DNA of 6,672 bases from Aquirhabdus sp. (GCA_030152425.1 JASLJP010000335.1:1-6672); one strand, 5' to 3'. Positions 1 through 6,510 are shown, counted from the stretch's first letter. Notes: a model not told the origin generated them from the letters alone. Numbers and translations: made by a program.

Positions 1-33
1 CTCAAATTTGCATAAAAGATAGACGACGAACAT

Positions 34-63
34 AAAAAAAACCGCGATCCATGATCGCGGTTT
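34..63 (-). terminator. Rho-independent terminator of ftsY
   Basis: An 11-bp perfect stem (39-49 pairing with 53-63) encloses a 3-nt loop. A run of eight A on the plus strand at 34-41 overlaps the distal end of the stem and becomes the U-tract when the minus strand is transcribed. It lies about 45 nt beyond the ftsY stop codon, which is where that gene's terminator is expected. The short T run on the right (61-63) gives little support for termination in the other direction. Confidence 0.9.
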
Positions 64-109
64 AGTATGACTTGCAGATGAAATGCAGGGTAAATGGTCA
101 AGTATGGGC

Positions 110-1450
110 TTAGTCTTCCTGACTAAACATCGCTTCGACGAAGTCTTTGGCGGCAAAAGGCCGCAAATCGTCGATTTTTTCACCCACACCGATAAAACGG
201 ATCGGCACATGGCTGCGGCTGGCGATATTAAACAACATGCCGCCCTTGGCGGTGCCGTCCAGCTTGGTAATGGTCAGGCCGGTCAGACCCACGGCGTTAT
301 CAAACTCTTGCACTTGGTTGATGGCGTTCTGTCCGGTACCCGCATCGACCACCAGCATGATCTCATGGGGGGCGGTAGCGTCGATCTTTTGCATCACACG
401 TTTGATCTTCTTGAGCTCTTCCATCAGATTGCTTTTGGTATGCAGGCGTCCGGCGGTATCGGCGATGAGCACGTCGATGCCGCGTGCACGCGCGCTTTCA
501 AAGGCGTCAAAGATCACGGACGCGCTGTCAGCCCCATCGCCTTGGGCGACGACGGCGATGTCGTTGCGTTCACCCCAGATTTGCAACTGCTCGGTGGCAG
601 CGGCGCGGAAGGTGTCACCGGCCGCCAGCATGACTTTCTTGCCCTCGCCTTGCAGACGTTTGGCCAGCTTGCCGATGGTGGTGGTCTTGCCTACACCATT
701 GACGCCGACCATGAGGATCACATAAGGGCGTTTGTTGGGATCGATATGCAAGGCTTTGACGCGGGGTGCCAGCAGCGCGACCAGCTCTTCTTGCAATGCC
801 TTATATAAGGCATTGGCGTAGATCAGTTCACGGCGGGTGGTGCGCTCGGTCAGGTTGGTGACGATGGTGCGGGTCGCTTCCATGCCGATATCAGCAACGA
901 TGAGCTGGGTTTCGATTTCTTCCAGCAGTTCATCATCAATCTCTTTGCCACCGATCAGCAGGCTGACCACACCTTCACTGAGGCCTTTACGGGTTTTGGC
1001 CAGCCCTTGTTTCATGCGGCCAAAGAATCCCCCGCCATCGGTGTCGGCGGCCTGTGCGGCCTGCTCTGCGGCGAGTTTTTCTGCAGCTAGCTTTTCTGCA
1101 GCGGCTTTGGCGGCGGCTTGCTGGGCGATATAGTCATCGAGGCGGCGTTGTTCTGCCGCTTTTTTTTCTGCAGCGAGCTGCTCGGCAGCAAGACGTTCGA
1201 CGCGCGCTTGCTCGGCGGCCTGTTGCAACGCGTTGATGCGCGCCGCTTCGATTCGGGCGGCTTCCGCACGCTCTGCGTCTAGTCGTGCGGCCTCGCGCAG
1301 TTGTTCATTGCGCTGTTTGTCGGCCAGCAGCTTGGCGGCAAAGGCTTTGGCAGCATCTGCCTGCGCCGTGGCATCCTTGACCGGAAATCCAAGCGGGGCG
1401 TTTAGACCTGTAAACTGGTTATTGGAATTGGATGAATCGGGGTTTGACAT
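110..1450 (-). CDS. ftsY: Signal recognition particle receptor FtsY
   Basis: FtsY is the SRP receptor GTPase. It docks ribosome-nascent chain complexes carrying Ffh and 4.5S RNA at the inner membrane and hands them to the Sec translocon. The 446-residue protein has a disordered N-terminus (1-44), then an Ala/Glu/Arg/Lys-rich probable coiled coil (about 45-135) where many FtsY proteins have an acidic A domain. A basic amphipathic segment follows (about 141-157, GFFGRMKQGLAKTRKGL), the usual membrane-targeting helix at the start of the NG domain. The GTPase domain is complete: P-loop GVNGVGKTT (249-257), DTFRAAATEQL (279-289), DTAGR (331-335), TKLDG (395-399) and the closing GVGEKIDDLRPF (421-432). 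I chose the ATG at 1450 because the upstream in-frame extension (to 1570) is unlike FtsY and runs through the probable promoter. A weak GTGAG Shine-Dalgarno precedes this ATG by 10 nt. An A8 tract lies within the coiled-coil codons. Confidence 0.97.
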   Translation of the reverse strand: MSNPDSSNSNNQFTGLNAPLGFPVKDATAQADAAKAFAAKLLADKQRNEQLREAARLDAERAEAARIEAARINALQQAAEQARVERLAAEQLAAEKKAAEQRRLDDYIAQQAAAKAAAEKLAAEKLAAEQAAQAADTDGGGFFGRMKQGLAKTRKGLSEGVVSLLIGGKEIDDELLEEIETQLIVADIGMEATRTIVTNLTERTTRRELIYANALYKALQEELVALLAPRVKALHIDPNKRPYVILMVGVNGVGKTTTIGKLAKRLQGEGKKVMLAAGDTFRAAATEQLQIWGERNDIAVVAQGDGADSASVIFDAFESARARGIDVLIADTAGRLHTKSNLMEELKKIKRVMQKIDATAPHEIMLVVDAGTGQNAINQVQEFDNAVGLTGLTITKLDGTAKGGMLFNIASRSHVPIRFIGVGEKIDDLRPFAAKDFVEAMFSQED

Positions 1451-1536
1451 GCTGCTGTGGCTCACTTTCTTGTGCTGGGCTGATAGAGCAGACGGGTATC
1501 TACACGTCTTGATCGGGTGAAATCTATGCTGCGCTG

Positions 1537-1545
1537 ATTCTAGCA
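1537..1545 (-). promoter_or_regulatory. Candidate extended -10 promoter for ftsY
   Basis: Read on the minus strand this is TGCTAGAAT, an extended -10 (TGn plus TAGAAT, five of six consensus positions). No good -35 hexamer stands at the right distance, which is tolerable for an extended -10 promoter. Transcription would start near 1530, giving a leader of about 80 nt before the ATG at 1450. The assignment rests on motif and position only. Confidence 0.4.
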
Positions 1546-1641
1546 TGATGCGGGTGACAAATTGCTGCATGCATGTAGCTTTGCGTGGACTGTCTATCTC
1601 GTGTCACCGTTACCACTTTACAACAGCAAGGTCTTTAAATA

Positions 1642-1673
1642 TTGGCGAATTTTTTCAGCGTAATCGCTATGCT
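1642..1673 (+). promoter_or_regulatory. Weak promoter candidate for the M16 gene pair
   Basis: A TTGGCG -35-like hexamer (1642-1647) and a TATGCT -10-like hexamer (1668-1673) lie in an AT-rich patch just ahead of the first M16 gene. The 20-bp spacing is longer than the optimal 17, so this is a weak call. Transcription would start around 1680, leaving a leader of 20-30 nt. The rest of the divergent region 1451-1700 shows no other gene or strong structure. Confidence 0.25.
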
Positions 1674-1700
1674 AGCCCTCATCTTTTGCCCACTCTCGAC

Positions 1701-3194
1701 ATGGACGTTATGCCTGCTCACAGCCCTTTTTTAACGCGCCTGCTGCCCTTGGTCGGTGCGATCAGTTTTAGCCTACTGGGTAGCACGGCGTTTGCCGCAC
1801 CTACAGCGAGCGCCAATACCCCCTCCCCGACCCCGGTCGCCGCGCCCTCTGGGCGCAGCAGTATCAATGTCCAGACCTATGAAGAAGTCCTGCCCAATGG
1901 TCTCAAGGTGATCATTCGCGAGGACCATCGCTCTCCGGTGGTCATGACCCAGCTCTGGTATAAGGTCGGCTCGGCGGATGAAAACAGCGATGAGACCGGG
2001 CTGTCGCATGCGCTGGAACATATGATGTTTAAAGGCACAACCAAAGTGCCGAACGATGAGTTCACCCGGATCAACAGCCGCTTTGGCGGGGAGAACAACG
2101 CCTTTACTACCGCCAACTATACCGGCTACTACCAGCTCTATCCGGTAGAGCGTCTGGGTCTGGCGCTGGAGATGGAAGCGGATCGCATGCAGAACCTCAA
2201 GCTGCGCGAAGAGGACTTTCTGCCTGAGATGCAGGTGGTCATGGAAGAGCGCCGCTCCCGCACCGATGACAACCCACAGGCACTGGCCTCCGAGCGCTTC
2301 CGCGCCATGGCCTACCCGACCAGTCCGCTGCGCTATCCGGTCATCGGCCATATGAAAAACATCAAGAATCTGAAACTGGATGCGCTAAAACGCTGGTATC
2401 AGATGTGGTATACGCCGAATAACGCCGTGCTGGTGATCGTCGGGGATGTCAAAACCGCCGACACCATGGCGCTGGTCAAACACTACTTTGCCGCGATTCC
2501 CGCGCGTCCTGTACCGCCGCGTCCCGATGTCGATGAGTACCTGCACAGCGGAGAGCGCAGCATGACCCAGCGTCTGGCCGTCCAAGTCCCGACCGTCGTA
2601 CTGGCGTGGAATGTGCCCTCGCTGACCACCGCGGCGAAACCCGAAGACGCCTATGCCCTGAGTCTGGCCAGTGAGATTTTGGATGGCGGTCTGTCGGCAC
2701 GACTGGAAAAACGCCTGGTGCGTGAGCAGCGTCTACTGGCGGGTGTCAGCTCCAACTATGATCTGTTTAACCGGGGGGGTGGGCTACTGACCATCAGTGC
2801 TGTGCCGGAACAAGGCCATACCTTGGCCGAAGCACGACAAGCCGTGCTGCACGAAATCGAGCGGCTGGAAAAAGAGCCGATTACTCCCGAGGAGTTTGAA
2901 CGGGTGAAGGTCAACCAGCGTGCCGGACTGACCTATAACCTCGACAGCATCGCCGGACAAGCTCAACTGATCGGCGCGCTGGAGGTGTCTAACCTCAGCT
3001 ATAAACTGATGGATCAACTGGCCGATAATATGGGCGCGCTGTCGACCCAACAGGTGCAAGATGCCGCTCGACGCTATCTGACGGCAGATAGCCTGTCGAC
3101 GCTGTATCTGGAGCCGCTGACCCCCAGCACATCCGGCACCCCCGCCGCCAAGCCCCCTGTCAAATCTATCCGCCGCGTGGAGGCCAAAAAATGA
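1701..3194 (+). CDS. Exported M16-family zinc metallopeptidase (catalytic subunit)
   Basis: This is an M16 (pitrilysin/insulinase) family peptidase of about 497 residues, expected to degrade short peptides in the periplasm. The N-terminus has a signal peptide: a hydrophobic core (LLPLVGAISFSLLG) and a probable signal peptidase I site after AFA at residue 32. A Pro/Ala/Ser linker follows. The inverted zinc motif HALEH is at residues 103-107, with Glu183 in VVMEERRSR as the likely third ligand, 76 residues after His107. The two-lobe layout of M16B enzymes is present (N-lobe to about 270, then the second lobe with LVREQRLLAGVSSNY). The C-terminus is a Pro/Lys-rich tail. An ATG at 1701 and another at 1710 are both possible starts, and neither has a clear Shine-Dalgarno. 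The reading frame is open further upstream to 1545, but that part would hide the signal peptide and overlap promoter sequence. The stop overlaps the start of the next gene, indicating an operon. Exact substrate is unknown. Confidence 0.94.
   Translation: MDVMPAHSPFLTRLLPLVGAISFSLLGSTAFAAPTASANTPSPTPVAAPSGRSSINVQTYEEVLPNGLKVIIREDHRSPVVMTQLWYKVGSADENSDETGLSHALEHMMFKGTTKVPNDEFTRINSRFGGENNAFTTANYTGYYQLYPVERLGLALEMEADRMQNLKLREEDFLPEMQVVMEERRSRTDDNPQALASERFRAMAYPTSPLRYPVIGHMKNIKNLKLDALKRWYQMWYTPNNAVLVIVGDVKTADTMALVKHYFAAIPARPVPPRPDVDEYLHSGERSMTQRLAVQVPTVVLAWNVPSLTTAAKPEDAYALSLASEILDGGLSARLEKRLVREQRLLAGVSSNYDLFNRGGGLLTISAVPEQGHTLAEARQAVLHEIERLEKEPITPEEFERVKVNQRAGLTYNLDSIAGQAQLIGALEVSNLSYKLMDQLADNMGALSTQQVQDAARRYLTADSLSTLYLEPLTPSTSGTPAAKPPVKSIRRVEAKK
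3179..3183 (+). promoter_or_regulatory. Strong ribosome binding site for the second M16 gene
   Basis: GGAGG lies 7 nt before the ATG at 3191, inside the last codons of the upstream gene. It fixes the start of the second M16 gene and, with the ATGA overlap of stop and start codons (3191-3194), indicates translational coupling of the pair. Confidence 0.85.
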
Positions 3195-4693
3195 AACGCT
3201 CGATCCACACGCCTTTAGTCTACAGCCTACTCGCCCTCAGTCTGCAACTGGCAGCCTCGCAACTGCATGCCGAAGCGCATCCCAGCAGCACGCCGGAAGG
3301 CGCCGAGATCACAGCACTCAAACGCCTCGACAGCCTGAAAGTCACCCCGAATCTCGCCGAGATCAAGACACCCAACGTCGAAGAATTCCGCACCCAAAGC
3401 GGCACCCGCGTGCTGTTTGTCGCTGCGCCGGAGCTGCCGATCGTCGACATTCGCTTGGCGTTTGATGCCGGCTCTGCGCGGGATGGCGAGCTGAAAGCCG
3501 GACAATATGGCCTCGCCGCCATGACCTCCGCGCTGCTCGATGAAGGGACCTCGACCCAAAATACCGACCAGATCGCGGCGAACTTTGAGCGCCTCGGCGC
3601 ACAGTACAGTGCCAATGCCTACCGCGATATGTTTAGCGTCAGCCTGCGCGCCCTCTCCGATCCGACCGTGCTCGAACCGGCTGTCGCCCAGCTCCTGTCT
3701 CTGCTCAAAGACGCACAAGTCCCCGAGGCCAGCTATCAGCGGATTCTGCAGCAAACCAAGATCGCCCTCGCCCAGCAAAAAGACTCGCCGGGAACGACCG
3801 CAGGCATCCGTTTTTGGCAAGAGCTGTATGGTACCCATCCCTATGCCCAGCCCACCACCGGACTGCTGTCCAGTGTAGACGGGATCAAACCGGCGGATAT
3901 CCGCCGGTTTAAGGACACCTATCTGGTCGCCCGCAACCTGTCGATCGCCATCGTCGGCCAGTTGACCTTAAGCGAAGCACAGGCGCTGGCAGAACGCATC
4001 ACCAGTAGCCTGCCGCAAGGTCAGGCCGCGCGCCCGCTGCCGAAACCGCCAGCCACGACTGCACGTACCGTCTATGTGCCGTTTGACTCGACCCAAACCC
4101 ATATCATGATCGGCCAGACCGGTATCACCCGTGACAATCCTGACCTCCCCGCGCTGACGCTGGGCAATGACATCTTTGGGGGCAGCGACTTTAGTGCCCT
4201 GCTCATGAAAGAGCTGCGTGAAAAACGCGGCCTGACCTATGGTGCTTATAGTAGCTTTAGCCCGATGCACAGTAATGGCCCGTTTAGGATCAACTACTCG
4301 ACCCGTACCGAGCAGGCCAATACCAGTCTCGCAGTGGCCAAACAGACCCTGCGCGACTATCTGGCGCGTGGCGTGACGGATGATGTTTTTGCCGAGGCCA
4401 AATCGGGCATGCTGAACAGCTATCCGCTGTCGCTGGCCAGCAATGCCAATATCGCAGGCTCGCTATCGGCCATGGGCTTTTTTAACCAACCGCGCACCTA
4501 CCTCGCCGACTATCCCAAACAGATCGCCGCCTTGACCCAAGCGCAGGTGAAAGACGCCTTTGCCCGTTATATCAATGCCGACGGCATGCTGGTGGTGGTG
4601 GTGGGCAAAGAAAAGCCCAGTGACAATCCACAACTGACGGCGCAACCTGACGGCGCAGCCAGTCCAGCAGTGCCAAGCAATGCCGCGCACTAA
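3191..4693 (+). CDS. Exported M16-family protein lacking the zinc motif (partner subunit)
   Basis: This 500-residue M16-family protein has a signal peptide (hydrophobic stretch about 8-22, probable cleavage after LHA at residue 27). Its fold-defining segments match M16B: N-lobe GLAAMTSALLDEGT at 107-120, YLVARNLSIAIVGQLT in the middle, and the second-lobe motif LREKRGLTYGAYSSFSP around 342-358. Aligned with GLSHALEHMMFKGT of its neighbour, the three zinc-motif positions are Ala110, Ser113 and Ala114, so it cannot bind catalytic zinc in the usual way. The conserved Arg/Tyr of the second lobe (R343 or R346, Y350) is kept. In known M16B heterodimers (Sphingomonas SPH2681/SPH2682, mitochondrial MPP) one subunit carries zinc and the other supplies Arg/Tyr substrate contacts. 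I infer the same division of labour here. The 4-bp overlap and strong RBS suggest matched expression with the upstream gene. The C-terminal 20 or so residues are low-complexity. Confidence 0.94.
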   Translation: MKRSIHTPLVYSLLALSLQLAASQLHAEAHPSSTPEGAEITALKRLDSLKVTPNLAEIKTPNVEEFRTQSGTRVLFVAAPELPIVDIRLAFDAGSARDGELKAGQYGLAAMTSALLDEGTSTQNTDQIAANFERLGAQYSANAYRDMFSVSLRALSDPTVLEPAVAQLLSLLKDAQVPEASYQRILQQTKIALAQQKDSPGTTAGIRFWQELYGTHPYAQPTTGLLSSVDGIKPADIRRFKDTYLVARNLSIAIVGQLTLSEAQALAERITSSLPQGQAARPLPKPPATTARTVYVPFDSTQTHIMIGQTGITRDNPDLPALTLGNDIFGGSDFSALLMKELREKRGLTYGAYSSFSPMHSNGPFRINYSTRTEQANTSLAVAKQTLRDYLARGVTDDVFAEAKSGMLNSYPLSLASNANIAGSLSAMGFFNQPRTYLADYPKQIAALTQAQVKDAFARYINADGMLVVVVGKEKPSDNPQLTAQPDGAASPAVPSNAAH

Positions 4694-4710
4694 GCACGAA
4701 TCACAGGCAT

Positions 4711-4749
4711 AAAAAAGCCGTGATCAGTCATTCTGATCACGGCTTTTTT
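4711..4749. terminator. Bidirectional terminator between the M16 operon and ffs
   Basis: A perfect 11-bp stem (4717-4727 with 4733-4743) and a 5-nt loop are flanked by A6 on the left (4711-4716) and T6 on the right (4744-4749). It therefore works as an intrinsic terminator on either strand. It lies 17 nt after the stop of the second M16 gene and just beyond the 3' end of the convergent SRP RNA gene, so both units appear to share it. Confidence 0.92.
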
Positions 4750-4756
4750 GAATTTG

Positions 4757-4870
<114 letters not shown>

Positions 4871-4881
4871 TTGAGCGGGCT

Positions 4882-4909
4882 AGTATAGTCAAGATCCCCG
4901 ATTTTGCAA
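4882..4909 (-). promoter_or_regulatory. Sigma70-type promoter of ffs
   Basis: On the minus strand there is TTGCAA (-35, 4904-4909), a 16-bp spacer, and TATACT (-10, 4882-4887). This places the start of transcription near 4872-4875, just ahead of the mature 5' end of the SRP RNA. The sequence immediately after the -10 (AGCCCGC) is GC-rich, as is common in stable-RNA promoters under growth-rate or stringent control. That regulatory reading is inference. Confidence 0.72.
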
Positions 4910-4915
4910 GTGATT

Positions 4916-4979
4916 TCAGCACACGCCAACGCCGCGTTTGCCGATAGTTTTACCGTTTATCGGCGCATGAGCGTGCTGA
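4916..4979. other. Imperfect hairpin upstream of the ffs promoter
   Basis: TCAGCAC (4916-4922) is complementary to GTGCTGA (4973-4979), with a further GC pair, and inside it GCCGATA (4940-4946) pairs with TATCGGC (about 4958-4964). Part of the right arm (CGGCG) could instead pair with CGCCG at about 4931-4937, so two alternative folds exist. No U-tract follows on either strand, so it is not an intrinsic terminator. It begins 7 bp beyond the ffs -35 hexamer. It could be a protein-binding dyad, a transcribed structure or a repeat remnant, and the sequence does not decide between these. Confidence 0.45.
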
Positions 4980-5016
4980 CTGCTTGAAATTTAACCCACC
5001 AGCACCATATCTATAG

Positions 5017-5084
5017 TACAGCCGTTTCACGACTGTAAAGACCGGGTTTTCGCACCCGACCATAGACGTGCTTCATTAAGCATG
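5017..5084. other. Three small tandem hairpins in the intergenic region
   Basis: Three consecutive inverted repeats occupy this stretch. The first is 5017-5037 (TACAG with CTGTA, plus an inner CGT/ACG). The second is 5043-5058 (CGGGT with ACCCG, 6-nt loop TTTCGC). The third is 5067-5084 (CGTGCTT with AAGCATG, loop CATT, one G-U). Each alone is short enough to occur by chance, but their back-to-back spacing, continuing straight into the larger hairpin at 5087, suggests a structured RNA or a palindromic element. No open reading frame with coding character covers them. A TATAGT box at 5012-5017 has no suitable -35. Confidence 0.35.
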
Positions 5085-5086
5085 CC

Positions 5087-5163
5087 ACGGCTCAGGACGT
5101 TTGTGTAAGCGGTAAGCCAAGTGACGCGTAAGTCAATGGCGATACACAGGACGCCTGAGCCGT
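5087..5163. repeat. 77-nt imperfect inverted repeat of unknown role
   Basis: ACGGCTCAGG (5087-5096) is perfectly complementary to CCTGAGCCGT (5154-5163). After a bulge the pairing continues with CGT/ACG and with TGTGTA (5102-5107) against TACACA (5143-5148). The apical part folds again: GCCA (5116-5119) with TGGC (5137-5140), and TGAC (5122-5125) with GTCA (5132-5135), loop GCGTAA. That makes one long hairpin of about 27 paired positions. No U-run follows directly, so it is not a standard terminator, and there are no flanking direct repeats to indicate transposition. It could be part of a small RNA or 5' leader of the downstream hydrolase gene, or a REP/MITE-like element. Confidence 0.5.
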
Positions 5164-5335
5164 TACTTATGCTGACCAAATACCCTTTTTTGCCGCTGGA
5201 TTGTGGCGCATGATGGATTCATCGACCGTCATCTAAGCTTAAACTCGATACGCTATGTTGTAGAAAGGCATGACGTGTTTATACATGCCCCCGGTAAAGC
5301 CCTCTTCTTCTTTAGTCTATTGGACACCTCGACCT
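5164..5335. other. Leader region before the MBL-fold gene, no gene seen
   Basis: This is the remainder of the roughly 425-nt gap (about 4910-5335) between the ffs promoter and the hydrolase gene. It contains a T6 run (5186-5191) about 22 nt after the long hairpin and a TATGTT -10-like hexamer (5254-5259) with no convincing -35. An AGAAAGG purine run (5261-5267) sits too close to the ATG at 5270 and too far from those at 5285 and 5336 to be a good Shine-Dalgarno. Short open frames here have no recognisable coding content. Confidence 0.4.
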
Positions 5336-6436
5336 ATGGCAAAGTCACAGATCTCTCAACTGTTTGTCAAAGACCTGCTCGAACCCGACGCACAATTGAT
5401 CGCCCCGACTGCGGGCAAAACCACGACCTTGCCGACCTTGTCGGATTTAAGCGACGTGTTCTTTGTACCGACCTTTGAGCGCCCCATCGGCGACCATGCC
5501 AGTCGCAGCCGTTTTCACCATCCGTGGACAGTGCCCAAGCGCGATGCGACCGCACTGAAATGGCTGCTGACCCGCCAAAAAGCCGAATGGCCGCTCTGGC
5601 AAGACAATGTGCCTACCGATAGCCTGCCGCACAGCCGCCCTGATGCCGCACTGAATGACTGGCAGATGTGGTTTGTCGGCCATGCCACCGTGTTGATCCA
5701 GATCGGCCCGTATAATTTCCTCACCGATCCGGTCTGGGCGATGCGCACCAGCCCGGTCGGTTTTGCTGGCCCGCGCCGTGTGCGCCCAGCGGGTATCGCG
5801 CTGGAAGACCTACCGACCATCGATGCGGTATTGCTCAGTCATAACCACTACGACCATATGGATCACGCCTCGCTCAAATGGCTCTACCAGCGTGACCGCA
5901 TGCCGATCTATACCGGACTGGTCAATGGCCAGTACCTGCCCGATGAGATGCGCGTGATCGAGCTGGACTGGTGGCAATCTACCCCGTTTCATAAAGATGA
6001 CCGCCTGCAAATCGTCTATACCCCGGCGCAGCACTTCTCCGGCCGCGGTCTGGCCGATGGCAATGCGGCACTGTGGGGTGGTCTGTCGATCCTGACCCCG
6101 GATGATCATCTGTTTTTTGCCGGAGATACCGGCTATGCCGAGCACTTCAGTCAGGTGCGTGAGCGTCTGGGCGCGCCGCGTATGGCGCTGCTGCCGATCG
6201 GCGCCTACGAGCCGCGTGCCGTGATGAAGAGCATGCATATGAATCCCGCAGACGCGGTGCAAGCGCATATCGATCTGGCGGCCAAACAGTCGCTGGCGAT
6301 CCACCACCGCACCTTTCAGCTCACTGATGAGGCCATGAACCAGCCGCTGATCGAGCTGGCGCAGGCGCTCAACCAAGCTGGCGTTGCGCCGGAGCAGTTC
6401 GCCACACCAGATGAAGGCCACAGCATCCTCGCCTAA
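5336..6436 (+). CDS. MBL-fold hydrolase of the NAPE-PLD-like family
   Basis: This is a metallo-beta-lactamase-fold hydrolase (COG2220 type, resembling N-acylphosphatidylethanolamine phospholipase D). It is 366 residues long from this start. Metal ligands are visible: HNHYDH at 169-174 (His169, His171, Asp173, His174), His233 in AQHFSGRG, Asp264 in FAGDTGY and His323 in IHHRTF. The family hallmarks RFHHPW plus PKRDATALKWLLTRQKAEWP (57-86), DPVWAMRTSPVGFAGPRR (131-148) and GAYEPRAVMKSMHMNPADAV (289-308) make the assignment firm. The residues after His323 (HR instead of the common WG) are a small deviation. No signal peptide is evident, so a cytoplasmic location is inferred. The start is uncertain: ATG codons at 5270 and 5285 would add 22 or 17 residues without family likeness, and no start has a clear RBS. 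A phospholipid-like phosphodiester substrate is suggested by the family only. It is a single-gene unit with its own terminator. Confidence 0.9.
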   Translation: MAKSQISQLFVKDLLEPDAQLIAPTAGKTTTLPTLSDLSDVFFVPTFERPIGDHASRSRFHHPWTVPKRDATALKWLLTRQKAEWPLWQDNVPTDSLPHSRPDAALNDWQMWFVGHATVLIQIGPYNFLTDPVWAMRTSPVGFAGPRRVRPAGIALEDLPTIDAVLLSHNHYDHMDHASLKWLYQRDRMPIYTGLVNGQYLPDEMRVIELDWWQSTPFHKDDRLQIVYTPAQHFSGRGLADGNAALWGGLSILTPDDHLFFAGDTGYAEHFSQVRERLGAPRMALLPIGAYEPRAVMKSMHMNPADAVQAHIDLAAKQSLAIHHRTFQLTDEAMNQPLIELAQALNQAGVAPEQFATPDEGHSILA

Positions 6437-6453
6437 GCCCTGATCCATCCATC

Positions 6454-6488
6454 GCGCAGCGGGAGTTCCCCTCCCTGCTGCGCTTTTT
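6454..6488 (+). terminator. Rho-independent terminator of the MBL-fold gene
   Basis: GCGCAGC (6454-6460) pairs with GCTGCGC (6477-6483) and GGGAG (6461-6465) with CTCCC (6471-6475), with one bulged T at 6476 and a 5-nt loop. TTTTT follows at 6484-6488. It begins 17 nt after the stop codon. No A-run lies on the left, so it is directional. Confidence 0.87.
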
Positions 6489-6510
6489 ATTGCCCGCAGT
6501 TTCGCACCGC

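Noticed and set aside
83..808. 241-residue open reading frame on the plus strand opposite ftsY
   Set aside because: It is the antisense shadow of the conserved FtsY GTPase domain, with no domain likeness of its own.
1451..1570. N-terminal extension of FtsY to an ATG at 1570
   Set aside because: The added 40 residues have no family likeness and would include the extended -10 promoter candidate. The ATG at 1450 gives a normal FtsY start.
5041..5063. tRNA-like T-arm (CGGGT TTTCGC ACCCG followed by ACCA)
   Set aside because: The loop lacks the TTCGA order and length, and there is no acceptor, D or anticodon stem around it on either strand.
5087..5163. Integron attC site
   Set aside because: It is of suitable length and palindromic, but the flanking core sites (RYYYAAC and GTTRRRY) are absent and there is no cassette or integrase nearby.
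5203..5478. 91-residue open reading frame overlapping the start of the MBL-fold gene
   Set aside because: It is out of frame with the hydrolase, contains no recognisable motif, and its C-terminal part is the hydrolase coding sequence in another frame.
5810..6448. 212-residue open reading frame on the minus strand opposite the MBL-fold gene
   Set aside because: It overlaps the conserved metal-binding core on the other strand and ends up covering only antisense codons. No RBS or recognisable domain.
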